A DNA stretch of 64,000 nucleotides, from assembly GCA_965149945.1 (NCBI GenBank), contig CBCTTQ010000007.1, forward strand, positions 1 to 64,000. The letters run 5' to 3'. The translations under genes were made by a program, and so were the position numbers. This DNA comes from JAHZFN01 sp965149945 (GTDB lineage: Bacteria > Bacillota > Dehalobacteriia > UBA4068 > UBA4997). Below, one piece after another: positions 58,935 through 64,000 of this stretch. Numbering within the stretch: the first letter of the stretch is position 1; each line of letters opens with the position of its first letter. The notes under the pieces were generated by a model that was given only the letters and a program-made list of their open reading frames with translations, was not told where the DNA came from and ran no database searches.

Positions 58935-60391
58935 CTGCGATCCCCTCCGTCAGCAACCTGTTCATAGCGCACAGTGAAATATAGTTCCTCTTGCAACACC
59001 TGCCTTTCCGTCATCGCAAGATGGACAACCAACCCCGAGGGACTAACCAAACAATCATCCCCTAAAATCGATATCGGTTGTTCTGCCGAAACAGCCGCCG
59101 CTTCCATTGCCATCATCTCCGAATCCGCCCTTTCGGCATCTTCGTCTGCCGCCAAACGTTGTGAAAACTCCGCCGAAACCTGTTCCAAATCAGGATGGCG
59201 CCGTTCTTCCTCTTTCGGCGGCAAAGCGGTTTCTTGGGCCGCAGACAAGACATCCGTATTTTCAAAGGTTCCTTGCTCCGCTTCTTCCGCCGATAGGGAT
59301 TCTCTCACATTACTCGCAGCCAAAACATCCTGCAATTCCGCTGCCGACGATCGGTCTTTTTCGGAAAGCTCCGCTGCCGTCGAGACAAAATCGCCTTCTC
59401 TTGCTTCTACTTTTTCCGATTGTAAATTTTTGCAAATTTCTTTTCCTGATTGTTCATGCGAAATGGATGAACCGGCCGCGACGGGAATCGGCTCATCCGG
59501 TTGAGGATCCAACAAAGGGCGATGTTCCTTTTCAGCTATTCGGTTCCGCTTTTGCAATTTCAACAAGGCATGGCTTTTTAATGTTCCCAAATCAGTCACA
59601 GGAGATTCTGTTTCTTCCGCTTCTGCCTTTGTCTCGGTATCCGCGCGCGCCTTCTCAGAAGTTGTTACAGAGTCGGCTTTTGCTGATCGAGCATCGGAAT
59701 TAAAAGATTCTCCCCCTATTCCAACAGAAGAATCTTTTTCTTCGGCCTTACGCGCTGATTTCTCTGTTTCGCTTTGAGAAACCGCTTCGGCAACAGCATA
59801 ACGCGCATCCTCTGCCTGCGGAGAAACAGACAATTCTTCCTTCTCCAATGACGGTGAAGAAGGTATTGAAACAACAGATTCTGTCGATCCATATTCAGCT
59901 AAAACACGCTGTACCTCAGAACTTGGCTGATACGAGGAAGAAGATGGCGACTCAGATTTTTCTTTTGAAAAAGACATCGATTCAGCAACATTCGATTCGG
60001 CGATCGTGACAGGCGAAATCTCCTCACAATCCGAAATGATAATTTTGCCACTGAATTCCAACACATAGGGTGACAAAACTTCTAATTCCTCAGCTTGTAA
60101 TTCCGGCCGCACCCATTTTTTCTCTGTTTGTCGCCAATCGTTCGACAGTTCCAGCTTCAGAGGCAATGTAACTCTGGTTTTATATAATTTTTGACCTTCC
60201 AGCCCCCAATAGTCCAAATGCAAGGTATAACGGCCGCTCAGCCAAATCTGTCCGCCATGGCACAGCAAATCGTCAAAGAAAAGCTTTGACGAAAATCCTT
60301 CAATTTTTCGCACCCCCATGGCGTCTTTTGCTAAAAACACCGTTTGTTTCAAGGGAAGCGCAACTTTTTGTCGATCATGTCCAGTGGTCAT
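58916..60391 (-). CDS. Acidic low-complexity protein with terminal beta domains
   Basis: A 491-residue protein without signal peptide or membrane helix. Residues 1-135 look like a folded beta domain (IWLSGRYTLHLDYWG, TRVTLPLKLELSNDW, YVLEFSGKIIISD) faintly like the DUF3794/SPOCS fold of spore-coat proteins. Residues 136-425 are Ser/Glu/Ala-rich and almost certainly disordered. A short C-terminal beta segment (LVVHLAMTERQVLQEELYF) resembles the strands of the N-terminal domain. I recognise no named family with confidence. The coupled glycosyltransferase gene and the abundance of Ser suggest it could be a glycosylated scaffold. GGAGG precedes the ATG. Confidence 0.6.
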   Translation of the reverse strand: MTTGHDRQKVALPLKQTVFLAKDAMGVRKIEGFSSKLFFDDLLCHGGQIWLSGRYTLHLDYWGLEGQKLYKTRVTLPLKLELSNDWRQTEKKWVRPELQAEELEVLSPYVLEFSGKIIISDCEEISPVTIAESNVAESMSFSKEKSESPSSSSYQPSSEVQRVLAEYGSTESVVSIPSSPSLEKEELSVSPQAEDARYAVAEAVSQSETEKSARKAEEKDSSVGIGGESFNSDARSAKADSVTTSEKARADTETKAEAEETESPVTDLGTLKSHALLKLQKRNRIAEKEHRPLLDPQPDEPIPVAAGSSISHEQSGKEICKNLQSEKVEAREGDFVSTAAELSEKDRSSAAELQDVLAASNVRESLSAEEAEQGTFENTDVLSAAQETALPPKEEERRHPDLEQVSAEFSQRLAADEDAERADSEMMAMEAAAVSAEQPISILGDDCLVSPSGLVVHLAMTERQVLQEELYFTVRYEQVADGGDRRWQKTE

Positions 60392-60458
60392 ATCGGTACC
60401 TCCGCAATCCTTTACTGCTACAGTCTATGACCCAATGACAAAAAATATGCCCTCTCCG

Positions 60459-61499
60459 TTATTTTTCTGATTCATCTACCATTTGCCAAATTTCCGAAAA
60501 GACTTTCCGGCAAACTTCATCCACCTCTTCAAAATTCATCGCCTTCACATAATATTCTTCCAGCTCATTATGGAGCCGTTTCGCCGCGGCAATACTGCCA
60601 ACAGCCTCCTCCAAAAAATCCTCTTCCGGCAACACAGTTTCCTCCAAAGGCGCCAGCTCTACCAAAACATCCCCCGTGAAAGGTTCCAGCTCCGGTACTG
60701 AAGCATCCACCGCAGCAAAACCGATCTGCGGCAATACCACCATTTCATAACATTCCGGCGCCAAAGTACTATGATAAATATCAATATCATGACCACGCAA
60801 AACAGCGGCTTCTTCAATGCGTCGCAAAAAAGAATCAATATCATAGCGATTCCCGCCGCGCAGTAAAAAACGCTTCTTCATACCGGCACAAAGAGACTGA
60901 CGATATCCCACCCAGCCCCGCGGTGTAATAGCGGCAGCAAAAAAATGAGAAACTTTTGCCAAATCCTCATGAAAAATTTCTCCGATCACATCGTTTGCCA
61001 AAGCCGTAACCCGTTTTTCTCCAACGGAATGGGTTTCCGCGTAATCATCATAAGCATTGCGATAAGCAGCCAATTTTTCGTAAGCGTCTTGAAAATAGCA
61101 GGAAATTTCTTCCGTCAGACGAATAATTTCCTGTTTGTTTTCCCGTAACAAATCGCGGTTCCAATGATCACCCAAATTAATAATCTCATCCACTGCGCCT
61201 GGATAAACCGGATCGACCAAATGAGGTGAAGTCCCATCCACCACCGCAATTTTTAAAGAAGGCACCACTACTCCATCCAAGGAATCATTGTCAGAAGAAC
61301 ACTGCCAAACTTCTACATCATAACCGCGTTCCGTCAGATTAAAGGCGATTTTTTTCATTAATGTACTTTTCCCTGTACCAGGACCCCCCTTCAATACAAA
61401 AATTCGTTCCATTCCTCTCAGACCATCAGCATAAAAAGAATAAAACCCCGAAGGCGTATTGCTGCCCGGATATTTATGAATCATGCTTCCCTTTCTCAT
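60459..61499 (-). CDS. P-loop ATPase (PRK06851-like, spore-former associated)
   Basis: A 346-residue cytosolic protein. The first half is a P-loop domain with KYPGSNTPSGFYSFY and Walker A LKGGPGTGKSTLM (37-49). As I recall this family, the second half normally has its own P-loop after a RGG/RFLLRG motif. Here that site reads RFLLRGGNRYDIDSFLRRI, with no GKS/T, so the second site is degenerate and the protein likely uses one ATP site. The paired DGTSPHLVDPVYPG and AAVDASVPELEPF segments show the internal duplication. Function unknown; it is found mainly in spore-forming Bacillota as far as I recall. GAGGTG precedes the start at 61499; an ATG five codons in also has a site. Confidence 0.7.
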   Translation of the reverse strand: MRKGSMIHKYPGSNTPSGFYSFYADGLRGMERIFVLKGGPGTGKSTLMKKIAFNLTERGYDVEVWQCSSDNDSLDGVVVPSLKIAVVDGTSPHLVDPVYPGAVDEIINLGDHWNRDLLRENKQEIIRLTEEISCYFQDAYEKLAAYRNAYDDYAETHSVGEKRVTALANDVIGEIFHEDLAKVSHFFAAAITPRGWVGYRQSLCAGMKKRFLLRGGNRYDIDSFLRRIEEAAVLRGHDIDIYHSTLAPECYEMVVLPQIGFAAVDASVPELEPFTGDVLVELAPLEETVLPEEDFLEEAVGSIAAAKRLHNELEEYYVKAMNFEEVDEVCRKVFSEIWQMVDESEK

Positions 61500-61578
61500 T
61501 TCAACACCTCAATCCATCTTTTTACTGCTATCCTATTCTTCAAAAGACCGGACGGTGCTTTTCCCAAACCGAAGATAA

Positions 61579-61617
61579 AAAAAAACAACGATAACTTTTG
61601 GTTATCGCTGTTTTTTA
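61579..61617. terminator. Terminator of ftsH
   Basis: CGATAAC/GTTATCG hairpin with extended A and T runs, 12 bases beyond the ftsH stop codon on the minus strand. Confidence 0.85.
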
Positions 61618-61628
61618 TCTTCGTCTGA

Positions 61629-63710
61629 TTACCTTTCAGAATCTTCCTTATCAGGATTTTCTTTTTCAGTATTTGTCTCGGTGGAATTTTCCGCTTTTTC
61701 CTCCTCAATCTCTTTATCCTGTTCAATATCTTTGCCGTTCAAGGCGTAGAATCCACTTTCTATACGCCTTTCTTCTTCGGGACTGAGAGAAGAACTGTTT
61801 TTCTCCGTAGATTCGGATGACGCGGCGACTTCCGAAACATCTTCCTGCTCCGCAGCGCCGGCTTGTTCCGCCAAACGCTGATATTTGGTCACCCCATCCA
61901 TGATTTCATAAAATTCAGGGGCTTCAATGGTTTCCTTATTTACCAACACTTCTGCCACGGCATGCAACTTATCAATATGCTCAGTCAAAATATCGGTCGC
62001 ACGCTGGTAAGCTTCTTCCATCAATTTTTTTGCTTCTTTGTCGATCGCATATGCGAATTCATCGCTGTAGTTTCTTTCATGACCCAAATCCCGACCTAAA
62101 AAAACCTGCCCGGAATCTTTCCCATATGTCAAGGGGCCTAATTCTTTCGTCATGCCGTATTTAGTGATCATCTGCCGAATCATGCCGGTAGCCCTTTCCA
62201 AGTCATTAGAGGCTCCGGTGCTGATATCGCCCAGCACAATTTCTTCCGCTACACGACCGCCCAAATACATTACAGCCTGATCCAGCATTTTGCTCTTGGT
62301 AATATAATTGCTGTCTTCTTCCGGTAACAACAGTGTATAACCACCCGCCATGCCTCGGGGAATAATGCTCACCTTGTGCAAAGGATCGGAAGTAGGCAGA
62401 TAATAGCTGACCACCGCATGCCCCGCTTCATGATAAGAAACCAATTTCTTTTCTTTGTTATTAATTACACGAGATTTCTTTTCAGGACCGGCGATTACGC
62501 GTTCCACAGCGTTTTCGCAATCGTCCATTTCAATTTGTTTTTTGTTTTGACGCGCCGCCAACAAAGCCGCTTCATTCAACATATTGGCCAGATCCGCTCC
62601 CGTGAAACCGGGCGTCCGTTTGGCAAGAATTCGTAAATCAACATCTTCCGCCAAAGGTTTGTTACGAGAATGCACACGCAAAATGGCTTCTCGACCTTTC
62701 ACATCCGGCGGAGAAACACTGATCTGGCGATCAAAACGACCGGGACGAAGCAAAGCGGGATCCAAAATATCCGGACGGTTGGTACCGGCCATCACAATAA
62801 TCCCCTCATTAGCGTCAAATCCATCCATCTCTACCAACAACTGATTCAGCGTTTGTTCTCGTTCATCATGACCGCCACCGACACCGGCGCCTCTTTGGCG
62901 ACCAACCGCATCGATTTCATCAATAAAAATGATACAAGGAGCATGTTTTTTCGCATTGTCGAATAAATCTCGCACACGAGACGCTCCCACGCCGACAAAC
63001 ATTTCCACAAAGTCTGAACCGCTGATAGTGAAAAAAGGTGTTCCGGCTTCACCGGCGACTGCCTTCGCCAACAATGTTTTCCCTGTTCCGGGCGGACCGA
63101 AAAGAAGCACACCCTTGGGGATCTTCGCGCCCAGCGCCGTATATTTTCTGGGAGATTTCAAAAAATCCACAACTTCTGCCAATTCTTCTTTGACTTCATC
63201 CACCCCTGCCACATCACGGAAGGTCACCTTATTGTTAGAATCCGTCTGCATTTTGGCGCGGCTCTTGCCAAACTGCATCACATTACCGCCGCCCTGGCTC
63301 TTATTCATCATGTAGACCATCAGCCCAATCAACAGTAAAATGGGCAAAAAGGAAATAAGAATCGATAACCACTGACCGGATGTTTTAGCCGTCAAGAAGG
63401 TAACTTCCGCCCCATTTTCCTGCATCTGCGCGGCAATAGTCGTATCTGAGGGACCAACAACAGCGTATTCTTCTCCGTTGTTTAATTTCACTTCATAATA
63501 ATAATTGGTATCATTTTCATTAGGTTGGATAGTGACAGATTCAATATCACCCGCTTCCATACTGGCGATCATATCTCCGTATTCATAAGCGGCAGTCTGT
63601 GTAGCGGTTCGATCATTATCCGAAGTAAACACATACACACATACTGCAATCAGAACAATCAAGACATAAATGGTGATATTTTTGATGGTTCTCTTCAACG
63701 ATTTTTTCAC
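61629..63710 (-). CDS. ftsH: ATP-dependent zinc metalloprotease FtsH
   Basis: A 693-residue membrane AAA+ protease that degrades misfolded membrane and regulatory proteins as a hexamer. Two transmembrane helices (about 11-29 and 114-136) flank an external domain of about 80 residues. Walker A is GPPGTGKT (205-212) and Walker B is IIFIDEID. The second region of homology follows, with RPGRFDRQI. The zinc site is HEAGH (427-431). The last 70 residues are acidic and low in complexity (ENSTETNTEKENPDKEDSER). Its position beside tilS is conserved in Bacillota, although the usual hpt gene between them is absent. Confidence 0.98.
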   Translation of the reverse strand: MKKSLKRTIKNITIYVLIVLIAVCVYVFTSDNDRTATQTAAYEYGDMIASMEAGDIESVTIQPNENDTNYYYEVKLNNGEEYAVVGPSDTTIAAQMQENGAEVTFLTAKTSGQWLSILISFLPILLLIGLMVYMMNKSQGGGNVMQFGKSRAKMQTDSNNKVTFRDVAGVDEVKEELAEVVDFLKSPRKYTALGAKIPKGVLLFGPPGTGKTLLAKAVAGEAGTPFFTISGSDFVEMFVGVGASRVRDLFDNAKKHAPCIIFIDEIDAVGRQRGAGVGGGHDEREQTLNQLLVEMDGFDANEGIIVMAGTNRPDILDPALLRPGRFDRQISVSPPDVKGREAILRVHSRNKPLAEDVDLRILAKRTPGFTGADLANMLNEAALLAARQNKKQIEMDDCENAVERVIAGPEKKSRVINNKEKKLVSYHEAGHAVVSYYLPTSDPLHKVSIIPRGMAGGYTLLLPEEDSNYITKSKMLDQAVMYLGGRVAEEIVLGDISTGASNDLERATGMIRQMITKYGMTKELGPLTYGKDSGQVFLGRDLGHERNYSDEFAYAIDKEAKKLMEEAYQRATDILTEHIDKLHAVAEVLVNKETIEAPEFYEIMDGVTKYQRLAEQAGAAEQEDVSEVAASSESTEKNSSSLSPEEERRIESGFYALNGKDIEQDKEIEEEKAENSTETNTEKENPDKEDSER

Positions 63711-63771
63711 TCCTTACCAAAAGTTCTCTCTATGTGAAACGTATGATTATCATATACAGACTATAAAATTA

Positions 63772-63800
63772 ATTATACAACATTATTTACTTTTTTTCAA
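63772..63800 (-). promoter_or_regulatory. Promoter of ftsH
   Basis: TTGAAA (63795-63800), 17 bases, TATAAT (63772-63777), about 60 bases before the ATG. Confidence 0.8.
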
Positions 63801-63836
63801 TAAATTCCAAAAGTTTTGAGAAAATCACCTTGTTTT

Positions 63837-64000
63837 TTACTTGTTTTTTTGATTTTTTTTCAGCGAAAAAAGAAAGTCTTCTCCCGGCGCGGGTAATTTC
63901 CCAATATACAGTTTATCTTTTTCGGCTTTGGCATATACTTGTCTAGGCAGAGAAAACTGTTTCCCTGTTTTCAAGTTTAAAACAGCGGCGGTTTGCTGTT
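63837..64000 (-). CDS. tilS: 3' end of a probable tRNA(Ile)-lysidine synthase (partial)
   Basis: The last 53 or so codons of a gene cut by the right edge, stopping at TAA (63837-63839). The visible residues include AVLNLKTGKQFSLPRQVYAK and DKLYIGKLPAPGEDFLFSLKK. The pattern 'L-x-LKTGK-x-FSLP...LYIGK' fits the C-terminal domain of TilS, which modifies C34 of tRNA-Ile(CAT). Gene order tilS-(hpt)-ftsH in Bacillota supports the call; the fragment itself is too short to be sure. Confidence 0.5.
   Translation of the reverse strand, partial: QQTAAVLNLKTGKQFSLPRQVYAKAEKDKLYIGKLPAPGEDFLFSLKKNQKNK

Overview
The window reads as one stretch of a Bacillota (Firmicutes) chromosome of moderate GC content. 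The gene orders rpsB-tsf-pyrH-frr-uppS-cdsA-dxr-rseP-ispG-proS and dprA-topA-trmFO-xerC-hslV-hslU are characteristic of that phylum. Promoters have TTGACA/TATAAT boxes with 17-base spacing, Shine-Dalgarno sites are strong (GGAGG), and recA carries a LexA-like box. A HepS/HepT-type prenyl synthase pair and an ATPase of a kind I associate with spore formers point to Clostridia or Negativicutes. No outer-membrane gene is present, so I cannot choose between them. Almost all genes lie on the minus strand; the exceptions are a DUF1846 gene, a tRNA-Trp and a three-gene amino-acid island.

Layout. 1-773: a strong promoter firing out of the left edge into an unidentified structured RNA, then a pyrimidine-rich tract and a gene-free stretch. 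774-3970: an old-yellow-enzyme/dienoyl-CoA reductase and two alkyltransferase-like genes. 4134-7945: a complete riboflavin operon (ribD-ribE-ribBA-ribH) under an FMN riboswitch. 7998-11499: birA, a ferritin-like protein with a Cys-rich tail, and a DUF1846 protein. 11684-18286: tRNA-Trp, recA, gamma carbonic anhydrase, a long-chain prenyl diphosphate synthase with a catalytically dead-looking partner, proS and ispG. 18316-27301: the rseP-dxr-cdsA-uppS and frr-pyrH-tsf-rpsB blocks, with an AI-2E transporter and a 53-residue ferredoxin inserted. 27527-28467: a guanidine-I riboswitch controlling two overlapping SMR exporter genes. 28546-43897: hslU, hslV, xerC, trmFO, topA, dprA, then cell-wall genes (ddl, a membrane-anchored Mur ligase, a polysaccharide deacetylase) and the comM-type ATPase yifB. 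44931-49240: a class III aminotransferase, an APC amino-acid permease and a YgjV-like membrane protein. 49778-55211: an extracytoplasmic-function sigma/anti-sigma pair followed by a small secreted beta protein, a secreted caspase-fold (CHAT-like) protein and three tandem lipoproteins. 55511-64000: an isochorismatase-like hydrolase, tRNA-Glu and tRNA-Met, a DMT transporter, a glycosyltransferase/acidic protein/P-loop ATPase cluster, ftsH, and the 3' end of a probable tilS.

How the genes work together. Riboflavin synthesis is switched by its product FMN through premature termination, and guanidine export is switched by its substrate in the opposite sense. DXP-pathway enzymes (Dxr, IspG), UppS and the prenyl synthase feed isoprenoid carriers to the wall enzymes Ddl and the Mur ligase. 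The most promising uncharacterised system is the 49.8-55.2 kb locus. There a membrane sensor and sigma factor sit next to an exported putative His/Cys protease and to surface lipoproteins that look recently duplicated and mosaic. The second is the 57.8-61.5 kb cluster of glycosyltransferase, acidic low-complexity protein and P-loop ATPase.
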